Position numbers and translations under genes: made by a program
Part shown: positions 10,201-21,920 of the stretch, piece after piece
How positions within the stretch are numbered: the stretch's first letter is position 1
Layout of the letters: every line of letters begins with the position of its first letter
NCBI GenBank assembly: GCA_963555705.1
Contig: OY743168.1
Location: 94,900,925 to 94,964,924, forward strand
Direction of reading: 5' to 3'
Length of the DNA: 64,000 nt
Source: Ligustrum vulgare
Lineage: Eukaryota; Streptophyta; Magnoliopsida; Lamiales; Oleaceae
Notes under the pieces: model-generated
What the model was told of the DNA's origin: nothing
Database searches by the model: none
What the model saw: only the letters and a program-made list of their open reading frames with translations

Positions 10201-12018
10201 TGACCTTTTTAAAAAAAATGGTACAATTATTCTAATATTTTTTAATAAATTAAAAAGTCATGAATTTATTCTAGGATTTTAATTTATGTTTGATTAAGAA
10301 AGTAACATACATAACATTTTTTTTCTAAATAAGTGACATTGTGTTCCTTTTTTAAAAAAGTGACAAAAACATTAAAAAAGTGGCACCTAAGATTTACATA
10401 GTATTTTTACTTCCTAAAAATCTCAAAAGTGTATTTTTGTAAATGGTCAAAAAATAATGGTATTTGTGTAAACACCCTATATATTAATCCAAAATAGTCC
10501 ACTTTAATTTTATTGGATCTTAATTCATACTTATTAGCTGAAATATATTATAGTATCATGTAACCAAATTATAGTTTATATATATGATAGGTAATGAGTG
10601 ATGATCATTCTAGTTCAACTCCAAGCAAATATTAGTGGTGTAAAATATTGAGGAGTAAAGTCTTGAACTCTAGGATATTTAAGGAATGAGGTAAGTAACA
10701 TTTCAACGACAATGCAAAACAATAGTATTAATATTCTTATGTGACTATATGTGAGGTATATTGTTGTTGTAATATACGTGGAATATGATGTGGTAATTAT
10801 TTGTATTTGGTGAGAGCATGCGAGAAATGATTTGATAATATGATATGTTATTAATGCACATGAATATCATTAGAATGTCATATTATGTGATTATATGACG
10901 TGAAATTGGTGCACGAAATATATGTTGGCATTCATGGACATTGACTTGTGCATTGTGTGGACTTAGAGAAGCCCTTGGTAAATGGTAAAGAAATAGATGA
11001 TGAGTATATGGAGAAAGAATGATGTGGATACTAGTAGAATCACTATACGAGTGTACCGTACTTTACTTCGCGTCCGGATATATACACTCGCCTGAAACTC
11101 CCGACGGTCATTAAAGGTAGTCGATATTGGGGTGTTGGCGGTCCGGCGCCGGTATACGGGCGGTGTCGGGAGGTCTCTTGGTGGCCTTGGGACTGCGTAT
11201 CGGCACGTCGAGCGCCGTATATAATAGGCCAGACTTGATTGATATAATATAATCCCGGTGCAGTATCTTGAGTCTCAGTGGGCGATGATGGATACAAACT
11301 GTGGAGTCTTCAATCTCGGTGGGCGATTACAGACTACAGGCATTGGGAGGCATATGTTATCGACCATGTACAACGTAGTGGGATTCGGGCCCAAGTAGGA
11401 AATGTGGATAAATTGAGATGACGAGAAGGCATGGAGCCTGGGGATGAGATAATTTTGAAAAAGTGAATCGAAACTCATGTACATGATCATGCGATGTTAC
11501 TTGATGAACGTTAGTTTATTTAGTTTTGCATTGTAGGTATGACAATGCATGGATTGTAGGTTGGTGCGAACTCACAAATGACGGGACGATTGTGTACTGG
11601 GTACCTGATCGTGGTTCATGGACTTCTCACCAGGGAAACCCCAAAAAGGTTCAACTACTTTTAAATAATTTTATTTCGTTTTAAAATAGTTAGATATTTT
11701 AAATAGCAAATTTTCGGCTATCTTCCGCTATCTGCTCTCTGTTCCTTGTTTTAAACAGATATTTTTATATCAACTACTAACTATAAATTTTTTTATGTTA
11801 TAGTTAATTTATTTTATTTTCTTCTAAATTAAATTACAAATGATCATTCAGAGAAAAATACATATTTTTAATAATGTCCAATTATGCTTTAAAAATAAAA
11901 GTTCAAATTTATATTTAGAGCCGGTGGATAAAATACTATTTTATTCCTTTGAAAAATCAAAATATGACGAAAAAATAAATAAATCCATAAAAATAGGAAA
12001 TAAATTTGGGGCGCCACA
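10201..12018 (+). mobile_element. Probable 3' part of a Tekay-type gypsy LTR (plus strand), left end not found
   Basis: The right end TTTGGGGCGCCACA (ending 12018) resembles the 3' ends of the two better-defined LTRs in this window (complements of TGTAACACCCCAAG and TGTAACGTCCCG). An internal block GGATATTTAAGGAATGAGGTAAGTAAC (10672 onward) parallels AAATATTAAGGACGTCAAGTAAGTAAAC on the minus strand of the LTR at 43759-46451, in the same relative order. The next five bases would be target ATGGC, but no matching ATGGC-TG start was found upstream, possibly because of the repeats at 9060-10480. No coding sequence. Confidence 0.4.
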
Positions 12019-12023
12019 ATGGC

Positions 12024-13063
12024 AATATGAGAAGATTGCAATATTAGTTATTCTAATTTATTTTCATCTTTATCAAACTTAAAATAGGATGTGTTGAAAT
12101 GCGGAAATATTTTTTTTTCTTTTAATTCAATAAATAAGATCGTTTAAACGTTCATGTGTATGTTATATCAAGAATAAAAGATTCAAATTTATTACCTAAA
12201 TTTGATGATGATCACTCTTGAATTGAATGTGAATCACGAACTTCCATTTTGCATCTTTGATTTCCAGGTTTTAATTCTAAAAACCTTATACTCCAAACCT
12301 CCAAGTCTTTTATGGTATTCTCCAAAGTCAAGACTACGCCAATGTGTGACACATTCTTTTAATTAAATCAAAAAATTAATTTGGACAAGAAACTATATTT
12401 TCTCTCTAAATTGAACACTATGGAATAATTATTGTATTCTGTTTCTATGTTTTAGTGTGTAGGATCTCTAGGTACTGTATAGTTTGGGAACCCGCTTAAT
12501 TCCTTTCTTAAAATGTATTTATGTATGTATGTACTTAACTTAAACTTTAAACCCTAAATCAGTAAACATCTCTGCTCCGCATTCACTCTCATCTCACACA
12601 CTCACACTCCATCTTCTCTTCCTCTCACACTCCTCTCCACCGACCGGTGACTACTTCCTGCGTCTTCTCCAATGGAGTCTCCACAGTTCACAGCACAGCA
12701 GCATGCCAGCATAGCTCCAACCTCCACTCTCTAGTCCACGTTCAAACTCTCCGACGCCTCTTCCACAGTCCACTTCCACCCACTGTCCACTGACCCACAG
12801 TCGCGAACGCCTCAAGGTTTACCTAACCTGACCAGTCTCCTTCCATCTTTAATCTGCGTATTATTTAAAATGTTTCATTTAATTCTTTTTACCCATATCA
12901 TATCAGTATGTGCAGTTTTAGTTTGATGGTGATAAGAAATTAGATGTTCGGTTTAGGAATTTTGGGTGCAGATGATATTTGGATTTACCGATTCAAAGCT
13001 GGACAGATTTCATCATTGAAATTGAATTTTTAGTTGCAATTTAATACTTTATTTTAATATAGC
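12024..13063. other. Intergenic DNA with a gene-leader-like pyrimidine-rich stretch
   Basis: 12540-12840 is CT-rich and GC-richer than its flanks (AAACCCTAAAT followed by many CTCTCACAC and CCACCGACC motifs) and looks like a 5' leader or promoter-proximal region. The only short frame there (ATG at 12671) closes after about 20 codons. No downstream exon could be found before or after the Copia-T insertion. Confidence 0.35.
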
Positions 13064-13138
13064 ACATATGTAGTCTTCAAAGGAACCTATTTAATACTTT
13101 ATTTTAATATAGCACATATGTAGTCTTCAAAGGAACCT
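13041..13138. repeat. 50-bp tandem duplication spanning the Copia-T/host junction
   Basis: The block TTAATACTTTATTTTAATAT...ACATA + TGTAGTCTTCAAAGGAACCT occurs at 13041-13088 and again at 13091-13138. Each copy contains 30 bp of host flank including the target duplication ACATA and the outer 20 bp of the LTR. Confidence 0.9.
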
Positions 13139-13813
13139 GCAAAGCAACAAATGCAATGATTAATTCAATTAAAAACAAGAAATAATTACACTAAAACAAA
13201 TGAGGAAGAAACTAGGTTATAGATTTGGATCTTTCCTCTTTTTGATTTTGGCTCAGAAAATCATTCCAACACCACAAGTGCAACACCACAGCTTGGAGAT
13301 TTGTACAACCGCGAAGGAAGTACTGGTAATCACAAACCGAAACCGATCACGAAGATAGGCAGCCCACAAAGGTTACGAAGAAAGCTGAAGATTCACGAAG
13401 AAGGCACGAAGGAAGCATATAGGATTTCACACAGAAAGCACTGAGAAGTCATGGCCAGACTCGGTCATTTTATAGGCAGAGAGTTCTTCCCTCAAATGGA
13501 GCTTAACGGAATGGAGAAGAGTGAGGAACGGGATGAGGCTTATCAAAACCGAGAATAATGAGTATAAGAGATAAAGATAAGGTTTGATCGATTTTATCTC
13601 CTTTTTCCGACATTATCTCCAAAGTCGGGTATCGAGCACCAATCCCAATTGAGTTGACTCCCTCAAAATACCCGACCAAGCGGGCTACAAACAATTGTGG
13701 TGTGGACTTAACTGATCTTCAATATTGGCTTATAAAAGCCTGAAGTTAAAACGGGCATCGATTTTTCATCATCGCCAAAAAAGGGGGTTAATTTGGTAAC
13801 ACATTACCTAACA
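13119..13813 (-). repeat. Copia-T 3' LTR, 695 bp
   Basis: Begins TGTAGTC and ends CTAACA on the plus strand (minus: TGTTAG...GACTACA). It matches the LTR at 18741-19422 over its whole length, with a private 14-bp duplication of AAGTGCAACACCAC near 13275. Confidence 0.93.
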
Positions 13814-13833
13814 AACCTCCACCTTGTTACCAA
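13814..13833 (-). other. Copia-T polypurine tract
   Basis: On the minus strand the bases just inside the 3' LTR read AAGGTGGAGGTT, the expected purine primer for plus-strand DNA synthesis. Confidence 0.75.
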
Positions 13834-13893
13834 ACTAACCTGTAAGCTTAACAAGGTAAAACTTAACGAGAAAAATAATAGCGCAAAAGAAAC

Positions 13894-14538
13894 TTACATA
13901 CCTGTACCAATATTTAGAAGACTAAGACAGCTTCTAAATTTTACCAAAGGAAGCACCTTAGTGCCCATATCTGCAGGGTTGTATTCTGAAAGAACTTTCT
14001 CAAGTTTTACCAGTTCTTGAGAAACCATATCTCTAATAAAATGTAATCTGACATCAATATGTTTAGTACGTTCATGAAAGACAGGATTTTTACACAGATG
14101 AATAGCAGATTGACTATCAGAATATACTGTCACATTTCCATCAAGAACACATAGTTCATTTAATAGACCTTTAAACCACAAAGACTCTTTAAAGGCTTCA
14201 GTAGCAGCAATATATTCAGATTCAGTAGTGGATAATGCAACAACGTGCTGTAGCTGTGATTTCCAACTAACACATGAATTACACAAAGTAAACACATAGG
14301 AAGAAGTTGATTTCCTATTATCTCTATCACCAGCATAATTAGCATCAGTAAATCCTTTCAATTTTAATCCTTCAGTACTAAACTTATATACCAATCCAAC
14401 ATTACAAGTTTCTTTCAAATATCTAAACAACCATTTTAAAGCTTCCCAATGATTGGGACCAGGATTAGACATGTACCTGCTAAGTGTACTAATAGCAAAA
14501 GCTAAGTCAGGTCTAGTACACACCATTAAATACATCAC
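13894..14538 (-). pseudogene. Copia-T RNase H and C-terminus (frameshifted from pol)
   Basis: The minus-strand frame of 214 residues continues RT/RNase H: MVCTRPDLAFAISTLSRYMS, FTDANYAGDRDNRKSTS, TTESEYIAATEAF, YSDSQSAIHLCKNPVFHERT and KHIDVRLHFIRD. All these are standard RNase H landmarks and the acidic residues look intact. It is joined to the upstream frame by a 1-base deletion at about 14538-14542, where PYSNAI changes frame. Otherwise it runs to a normal stop shortly before the PPT. Confidence 0.9.
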
Positions 14539-17500
14539 AGATCAATGGCATTAGAATATGGAATTTTCTTCATATATTCTTCTTCTTCTTCATTAGCAGA
14601 TGATTGTTCCTTTGATAAGACAAAATGATTGGCTAAAGGCAAAGTAACAGGTTTACAATCAATCATGCCAAATTTTCTCAAAATTTTCATAATATATGGA
14701 GTCTGATGCAGAAATAGAATTGAATTTGACCTATCTCTTTCAATTTCCATGCCTAAGATTCTTTTAGCATTACCTAGGTCTTTCATGTCAAATTCATTAC
14801 CCAACGTGGTTTTTATTTCATTCAAGAATTTCAAGTTAGGGCCAACAAGCAACATATCATCAACATATAATAATAAGAACACACAGTTATTATTAGCACT
14901 CCCCTGTTGATAATACAAGCAATGATCAAATTCACTCCTTTTAAAACCAATGGTTTGTACAAAAGAATCAAAACGTTTGTACCATTGTCTAGGAGATTGT
15001 TTTAAACCATAAAGGGAGCGTTTAAGAAAACACACATTATTAGGTTTTAGTTTATTTTCAAAACCTTTTGGTTGATCCATAAAAATCTCTTCATCAAGTT
15101 CACCATGCAAAAAAGCAGTTTTAACATCAAGTTGTTCAAGTTCCCAATTAAAATGTGCAACTAATGCAAGCATAGTCCTAATAGTGGTATACTTAACAAC
15201 AGGAGAAAAGATTTCATTATAGTCTACCCCTTCCTTTTGTGTGTAACCTTTAGCCACGAGTCTAGCCTTAAACCTTAAAGGCTCTCCCAAGGTATTTCCC
15301 TCCTTAACTCTAAAAACCCATTTGCACCCAACAATAGACTTGTTTTTAGGTCTTGGGACTAACTCCCATGTTTGATTTTTATCGAGGGAACTCATCTCTT
15401 CATTCATTGCTTTCACCCAATTCTCAGCTTGTTTACTCTCTAAAGCTTCTTCAAAAGTATTTGGCTCCCTATCAACTAATTCTTGATAACTAGCATAAGC
15501 TAACTCAAAATCAGACTCTAACCTTTGAGGCACCCTATGTGTTCTCCTAACTCGGTCTCTAGCTAACTGATAATCAGATAAAGGGTTTTGTTCTACTTGA
15601 TGTTCCTCTACAACCTCATCACTCCCAACATTTTCATCCTGATTGTTTTCTACCTCTAGATTTTGACGCTCCACCTCAATTTGTGTAGTGGGGATTTCAA
15701 CACTTACAGTCTCTAAATCCTCTTTGGATTCGCCACTAGTGTTTTCTTGCTGTTTTTCTCTCACAATGTCATTCTCTAACTTTAGACACGGCATCTCAGT
15801 TTCATTAAATGTAACATCACGACTTATGATGATTTTAACTCCAGTTTGACTTCTATCCCAAAGCCTATATCCCTTAACTCCTTCAGGATACCCTAAGAAA
15901 ACACATTTCCTAGCTCTAGGTTCTAGTTTCCCCTCATTTTGATGAGAGAAAGCAGCACAGCCAAAAGTTCTCAACAAAGTATAGTCAGCACATTTACCAT
16001 ACCATTTTTCATGCGGAGTATCACCATTTAATGCACTAGAAGGTGTCAAATTAATCAGATAACATGCAGTAACAACAGCTTCACCCCAAAGATATTTAGG
16101 AATACCAGAACTCAACATCATGCATCTAACTTTATCAAGTATAGTGCGATTCATACGTTCAGCAACCCCATTTTGTTGGGGCGTATATGGAACAGTTTTA
16201 TGTCTAGTAATTCCACTTTCCTTACACATATCATCAAAATCATTATTACAAAATTCAAGGCCATTATCAGTTCTCAGATATTTTATCTTCTTGCCAGTTT
16301 GATTTTCAACTTGCAATTTCCAAATTTTAAATTTCTTAAAGGTCTCAGTTTTATCTTTCAACAGATAAACCCACACTTTTCGAGAAAAATCATCAATTAT
16401 GGATAAAAAATATCTATTACCACCCATCATAGGATGAGTGGCTGGCCCCCACAAATCAGAATGAATATATTCTAAAACTCTTGTAGTTTTATGCACAACA
16501 GATGAGAAAGATAACTTATGATGTTTACCAAGCACACAGTGATCACAGAATGGCATGTCAGATACACAATCTTTTCCAAACACACCTTTATCATTAAGCA
16601 ATTTAAGTCCTTTAATGCTTACATGAGCTAATCTATTGTGCCACTTGTGTGTTTCATCAGTGTTGGCAGAATTAATAGAGGAATTAATCACTTCAGCAAT
16701 TGTCACATAAATACCATTTCTCCTGATACCTTTACACGTGACCATGACACCCTTAGTCATTTTTAACATGCTATTTCCAATTTTACCAGAAAAACCCTCT
16801 GATTCTAAAGCTCCTACTGAAATAAGATTTCTAGCCATTTCAGGAATATATCTGACTCCACATAATTTGAGCACATAGCCGGAATCAAATTTTAATGTGA
16901 TATCACCAATCCCAGCAATTTTATAAGCATGGTTATTACAGAGAATAGCATGACCACTTTCAGATTCTTGCATATTTTCAAACCAATTCTTATGAGATGA
17001 AACATGAAATGATGCACCAGAATCAAGTATCCATTCATGCAAATGTGATTTCACAGTCATATTCACTTCAGTAGGTTCAGAATTCAATAACACATAGACT
17101 TCACAAAGTTCATTATCAGGTGAAGTAACAACATTTGCCTCATCACGTTTTTCTCTTTGCTTATTTTTCTCAATATAACAATCTTTAATAAAATGTCCCA
17201 GTTTACCACACCCATAGCATTTTCTACCTTTTGTTTTACCTTTTGACCTGGACCGACTTCTACCTTTCTTTTTACTACTAGATGCATGTCCACTTTGGTT
17301 ATCATATGTCCTAGATTGAGACCTACCTCTCATCATATGGACCTCACCACTTTTTCTATCAATTTTCTCAGCCTTTAACTCCAACTCTTTACTCCTTAAT
17401 GACTCGATGACAATTTCAGTAGTTAAAGTCTCTCTCCCGTATTTAATGGCACTTTTAACCTCTTTATAAATATCAGGAACATCATTTAACAAAATAACAG

Positions 17501-17672
17501 CTTTATATTCTTCAGGAACTTTTTCACCACAATTAGTGATATCTTGCACAAGTTTATTGAAGACATCTAAACTGTCATCTAAGTCTTTAGAAGGATCAAT
17601 TTTAAAACTGAAAAAACTTTCAAGCAGAAAAAGTTTATTAGGAGTAGACTTTAACACATAAAGTTCTTCCAA
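14535..17672 (-). pseudogene. Copia-T gag C-terminus, protease, integrase and RT (1045 codons open)
   Basis: One long open frame. CCHC knuckle C152-C155-H160-C165 (CYGCGKLGHFIKDC); protease DSGA at 217-220 (WILDSGASFHVSSH); integrase zinc region H347/H350 with CDHC, and catalytic D406, D469, E505 (HSDLWGP, RTDNGLEF, QQNGVAER), spacing D-62-D-35-E as in retroviral-type integrases; RT with LEQLDVKTAFLHGE and intact YVDD at 936-939. The initial 'start' is not real: the frame continues upstream gag through a 1-base deletion near 17690. This is a member of the Tnt1/Tork-like copia group judging by the RT and integrase wording (inference). Confidence 0.93.
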
Positions 17673-17983
17673 TTTATCCCAAAGTTCTTAGTGGAGTCTA
17701 ATTTACCAACTTTTCGTAAAACAGCATCAGACAAATGTAAAATTATAGAAGTGTATGCCAAATCATCTAAGTCCTTTCTTTCTTCCTCAGTCAAATTTGA
17801 AGAAAAAGTGTTATCAATAGCCTTCGAAACTTTTTGTTGAACAAGAATACATTTCATCTTTTGTTGCCAGATTGAAAAATCCCCATTACAGTTAAAGACC
17901 CCCATCTCAAAATGATGCGCAGACATTTTACCAAAAAATGCACAGAACTCAAATTCAAGAATGTAAAAGACCAAAGGACACAC
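17651..17983 (-). pseudogene. Copia-T gag N-terminus
   Basis: The likely start is the ATG at about 17926 (MSAHHFEMGVFNCNGDFSIW), typical of Tnt1-like gag (FDGRNFSLWQ-type N-terminus); the extra upstream codons of the open frame have no homology. The KVGKLDSTKN motif is followed by a frame change near 17690, where one base is missing, after which gag continues as LWDKLEELY in the next frame. Together with 14535-17672 it would form the usual single polyprotein. Confidence 0.85.
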
Positions 17984-18724
17984 AGATTACACAAGGTAAC
18001 CAAGAACAATATTCCTATGGTTTTACAAATATACGCTATTCTAGAACCCCAGGATTTCGTGAGAATCAAGTTCTCAGGTCAAGGGAAGAAACTAGAATAG
18101 GAGTCTGGGACAAGGTCTAGGTAAATAAGAGATAACTATAAGCAACGGATTTCAACAATCAAAGAATATGATAATAATCTCACACAGAAATTTAAAGAAC
18201 TCAGATAATGCACGTAGTCCTAGGTTCTAAGCAATGGCTACCAAGCAATGGCAGCCCCCAATCCTATTGACCACCCCACACGATGGTCTTCTAGTGCGAA
18301 AAATTAAATGAGTTTCAGCCAATTTACCAGAGCGGACTGTCTGTGTCCGTATATCGAGAGATGCGAGTCCCTAGAGTTATTTTTTTCAAACCCTAGGGTT
18401 CTGGAAGTGTTTTAATCCCAATTTGATCTTAACACCACCAAGACAGTTCTGGCCAAATTTAACTGTTGAAACAGAAAAACACAAAACTAACAGCACACAG
18501 TTGTTAGTAATAATAAAATAAAGATCCTGAGAAAAAAAAATTCGCCGGAAAATCACGTGCCGCCGCCGGAAGATCACGCGCCACACACCCGGAACCGCCT
18601 CAACCTGCTGAGGAAGGAGGTGGTCTCCGTTTCAAAATCCGGTCACTGGTTTGGCCGAAATTTCGAACCTCCGCCTCTGTTCTTCGAAAATTCAGATTTT
18701 CTGGAGCAAAAAATTCTTCACCAA
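17984..18724 (-). other. Copia-T untranslated leader
   Basis: Non-coding stretch between PBS and gag start. It includes a GC-rich segment with CGCCGGAAAATCACGTGCCG-like repeats around 18541-18590. No conserved frame. Confidence 0.7.
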
Positions 18725-18740
18725 TAGCTCTGATACCATT
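18725..18740 (-). other. Copia-T primer binding site
   Basis: On the minus strand AATGGTATCAGAGCTA follows the LTR terminus directly; TGGTATCAGAGC is the exact initiator-methionine tRNA complement. Confidence 0.93.
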
Positions 18741-19422
18741 TGTAGTCTTCAAAGGAACCTGCAAAGCAACAAATGCAATGATTGATTCAATTAAAAACAA
18801 GAAATAATTACACTAAAACAAATGAGGAAGAAACTAGGTTATAGATTTGGATTTTTCCCCTTTTTGATTTTGGCTCAGAAAATCATTCCAACACCACAGC
18901 TTGGAGATTTGTACAACCACGAAGGAAGTACTGGTAATCACAAACCGAAACCGATCACGAAGATAGGCAGCCCACAAAGGTCACGAAGAAGGCTGAAGAT
19001 TCACGAAGAAGGCACGAAGGAAGCATATAGGATTTCACACAGAAAGCACTGAGAAGTCATGGCCAGACTCGGTCATTTTATAGGCAGAGAGTTCTTCCCT
19101 CAAATGGAGCTTAACGGAATGGAGAAGAGTGAGGAACAGGATGAGGCTTATCAAAACCGAAAATAATGAGTATAAGAGATAAAGATAAGGTTTGATCGAT
19201 TTTATCTCCTTTTTCCGACATTATCTCCAAAGTCGGGTATCGAGCACCAATCCCAATTGAGTTGACTCCCTCAAAATACCCGACCAAGTGGGCTACAAAC
19301 AATTGTGGTGTGGACTTAACTGATCTTCAATATTGGTTTATAAAAGCCTGAAGTTAAAACGGGCCTCGATTTTTCATCATCGCCAAAAAAAGGGGGTTAA
19401 TTTGGTAACACATTACCTAACA
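18741..19422 (-). repeat. Copia-T 5' LTR, 682 bp
   Basis: Starts TGTAGTC and ends CTAACA on the plus strand. The length equals that of the left LTR after removing its 14-bp duplication and allowing one extra A here. It is followed by target ACATA. Confidence 0.94.
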
Positions 19423-19499
19423 ACATAAGTGTAGTGTTTTTTTTTTTTTCCTTTTTTCATCAAATGGAATTGCTCTTTGTGAAACATAAATGGGTCACA

Positions 19500-19656
19500 A
19501 ATGAGGCAGGAGAGGAACCCGCCCCGACCCGCGAAAAAATCGAACCTGCCCCTCTTCGAATCTGGTTGGTCGCGAGTCGGGTATAGGGAAACTAATTGGC
19601 TCATGGGGTTGGACGCGGAACGGCCGACCCGCCCCTTTGCCACCTCTACCGTATAG
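19500..19656. mobile_element. Partial hAT-type word-repeat element
   Basis: Right end GCCACCTCTA (complement TAGAGGTGGC) with GACCCGCCCC words resembles the class at 19741, 31760 and 59818. No matching left terminus or target duplication was found, so it is probably truncated. Confidence 0.4.
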
Positions 19657-19740
19657 TCTCTATTTATTGGGATGAGAAAGTAACAAAATCCAATTAAGAT
19701 AAGGATTCCAAGTCCATACAAGAATTTTAATTAAAACCAA

Positions 19741-20085
19741 TAGAGATGACAAAAATAACCGATCTGATGGGTACTTGATCCAAACCTGACCTCGAATGGG
19801 GGGAAAAAACCCACCCCATGGGTCGGCGGGGCGGGTTTGGGTGGGTTCTCGCTACCCGAGCGGGTCACGGGGCAAGGGGCAAGGGCAGGTTTGTCCGCCT
19901 CGATCCAAACACGTCCCGAATAAATTAATTAAAAATAATAAATAAGGAAAAAATAAAAATAATTAAACATGACGACGAAGTTGACCCACCCCAAAATTTA
20001 CGGCGCGAGTTTGGTAAAGAAAAAACCTGCAAGGCAGGGCACGAGTTGGGGGTACTTGACCCGAACCCGCCCTGTTCCATCACTA
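19741..20085. mobile_element. Non-autonomous hAT-type element (word-repeat class), 345 bp
   Basis: Target duplication AAAACCAA (19733-19740) and AAAATCAA (20086-20093), 7 of 8 identical. Termini TAGAGATGAC and complement TAGTGATGGA. The body has GGGCGGGTTTGGG / TACTTGACCCGAACC words on both sides of an AT-rich core. Confidence 0.72.
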
Positions 20086-20159
20086 AAAATCAAGCTAGAT
20101 GTTTCAATTAAAGTCCAAATCTAATTAGTTTAGATTTAATTATTTGTGTAGTCCTTGAA

Positions 20160-20600
20160 CTATATTTATTATCACAATTAAACCCCTATTTGATATAGAT
20201 TAAAATCAGATTTTTTTAGTAGATTTTGATAAAAGTTAATGAGATGTGTAGTTGAAAAGTTGTGGGTCCTATAAAATATATGATTAAAATCAATTATTTA
20301 CATTTACTTGAGATTAAAATCTCATTTTAATCAGAACCAAACATGGACTAATTTACAACTTTCATGACAATTATAATTAAGGACTAAATTTTATTGCAAC
20401 TACAATTAAGCCCAAAACTTTTATATTTAAGCATTGTTTAGTATAAATTAAAATCAATTTTTTAGTAAATTTTGATAAAAGTTGATGAGATTTGTGATTG
20501 AAAAGTTGCAGGTCCCGTAAATGTGTGATTAAAATTAATTGTTGACTTTGATTTGAAATTAAAATCAGATTTTAATCATAACCAAATAGGGGCTAATTGT
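20160..20600. repeat. Two diverged copies of a TGTTTGGT-type MITE-like repeat
   Basis: Direct repeat of about 170 bp (around 20190-20350 and 20430-20590) sharing ATTTTGATAAAAGTT and GATTAAAAT motifs. Each copy is itself partly inverted (GATTAAAATC near both ends) and ends in an ACCAAA.ATGG-like edge. No target duplication was resolved. Confidence 0.5.
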
Positions 20601-21017
20601 AATTAAGTTCCAATACTTTATGGAACTATCACAAGAACCTGATCGGACATATATTATTCAAGCTCCAATACTTAAATCTCGTCTAGTCAACCCTAGATCA
20701 TTCAATCTAATTATTAGTCTTTATTTTTCCACTAAATGGAAAAGGCTGAACTCTCGAAATATATAAAATCATAGAAGTCAATCAATTTGTAATACTTTCC
20801 TCTGACCTACTCTATATGTATTTTATCTTCGTCCGAGATTTTATAATTATGTACGAGCATAAATGACTATTTTGCCCCTCTAATTATTCTAATTAACTTA
20901 AGTTCAATTTTCTTCAACTGTCATGTGAACCAATCAGAAGTTTAACAGTCACTAAACACTAAGCTCGTATTTTAATCATCCAACAGAAAACACTTAACTA
21001 GCCAACAGCGTTGTGAA
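20601..21017. other. Intergenic DNA, nothing recognised
   Basis: AT-rich; no frame or terminal repeat recognised. Confidence 0.4.
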
Positions 21018-21022
21018 CCAAT

Positions 21023-21558
21023 TGTTGGGAATTACACGTTGATTCCCCTCTTTAACTCACATGATCTTTTGATGTTCAAGAAATAATTGAGTAACAAGAA
21101 AATAATAACAACAACGCAAAATTTTCGGATCGCCAAAGCCTTTCACTATATAATAAATTGTTACAATTATATAGACTTTCACTCACCAACCCAATCCCAT
21201 AGACTACAGAGAAAATACTAATAATGAACTTCTGTCTAACCCAAGTTTCTACCCTTTAAATTATCCCACAAAGAGTTCACAAGAAACTACAAAGATAAAG
21301 CTCTCCAATTCTCTCTAATTAGTCTCACATAAGATTCACAATATTATGGCTCCCTAACATACATATTTATAGGTAAAAACAACTCCTAGAATATGTAGAA
21401 TTCGTGTCCAAGTAAGTTTCCTTATTGAAGTAGAATACCAAAATAAAGTTTTTTATTTTCCTTTTCATCTTTAACTTGGTCTCCACGTTAACCACTTTAA
21501 TAGGGAAACTAATTGTCCAAGATATTTCCATTCTTAATTTGGGTCAAATATTCCAACA
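21023..21558 (-). repeat. TR-GAG 3' LTR, 536 bp
   Basis: Runs TGTTGG...CCAACA. Same length as the copy at 22769-23304 with about six base differences. Confidence 0.95.
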
Positions 21559-21920
21559 ATCTCCACCTCGACACAAATTCATCCGAGCTAAAATATTCAA
21601 AAATTAATCATTGCGTAAACAGGCAAGCTTTTTCCACTTTGACGATCGCATACTCCACCATATGAGTATAATCACTCAGAATTATCAACGAATCCCGAGC
21701 TTTTCACCGGCTCATGTCGAAAACAAAATTGCTGAAAAATTATGGTGCAACTCCCATTGTTTGATTTTCCATGGAAGCTCATCAGCCATCGACATCAATT
21801 CAACCACACACCTTGCATCCAAGTCAAACCAATGCTGTGTGCGAACACATGCACCCGTCAGTAAGAACACATCCTCTATCATGGCAACTGGCATCATGCC
21901 ATGAGGATGTCACATCCTAC
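21559..21920 (-). other. TR-GAG non-coding segment between gag and 3' LTR
   Basis: No polymerase motif in any frame. Short frames on both strands here have no copia landmarks. Ends in the PPT at about 21559-21572. Confidence 0.7.

Larger units (their letters stand above)
13069..19422 (-). mobile_element. Copia-T: nearly complete Tnt1/Tork-like Ty1/copia retrotransposon
   Basis: Complete minus-strand element: LTRs at 13119-13813 and 18741-19422, PBS next to the right LTR, PPT next to the left one, and 5-bp target duplication ACATA (13064-13068, repeated at 13114-13118; and 19423-19427). The polyprotein order is gag, protease, integrase, RT, RNase H. Two 1-bp deletions, near 17690 and near 14540, are the only obvious coding defects. 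By eye the LTRs differ by roughly eleven substitutions, a 14-bp indel and a 1-bp indel, so insertion is relatively recent. Confidence 0.95.

Noticed and set aside
12671..12735. ATG in a leader-like context (MESPQFTAQQ)
   Set aside because: The frame closes after about 20 codons and no downstream exon was found.
18725..18740. tRNA-like GCTCTGATACCA sequence
   Set aside because: Only the primer-binding complement of a tRNA 3' end; no cloverleaf around it. The same applies near 4407 and 22753.
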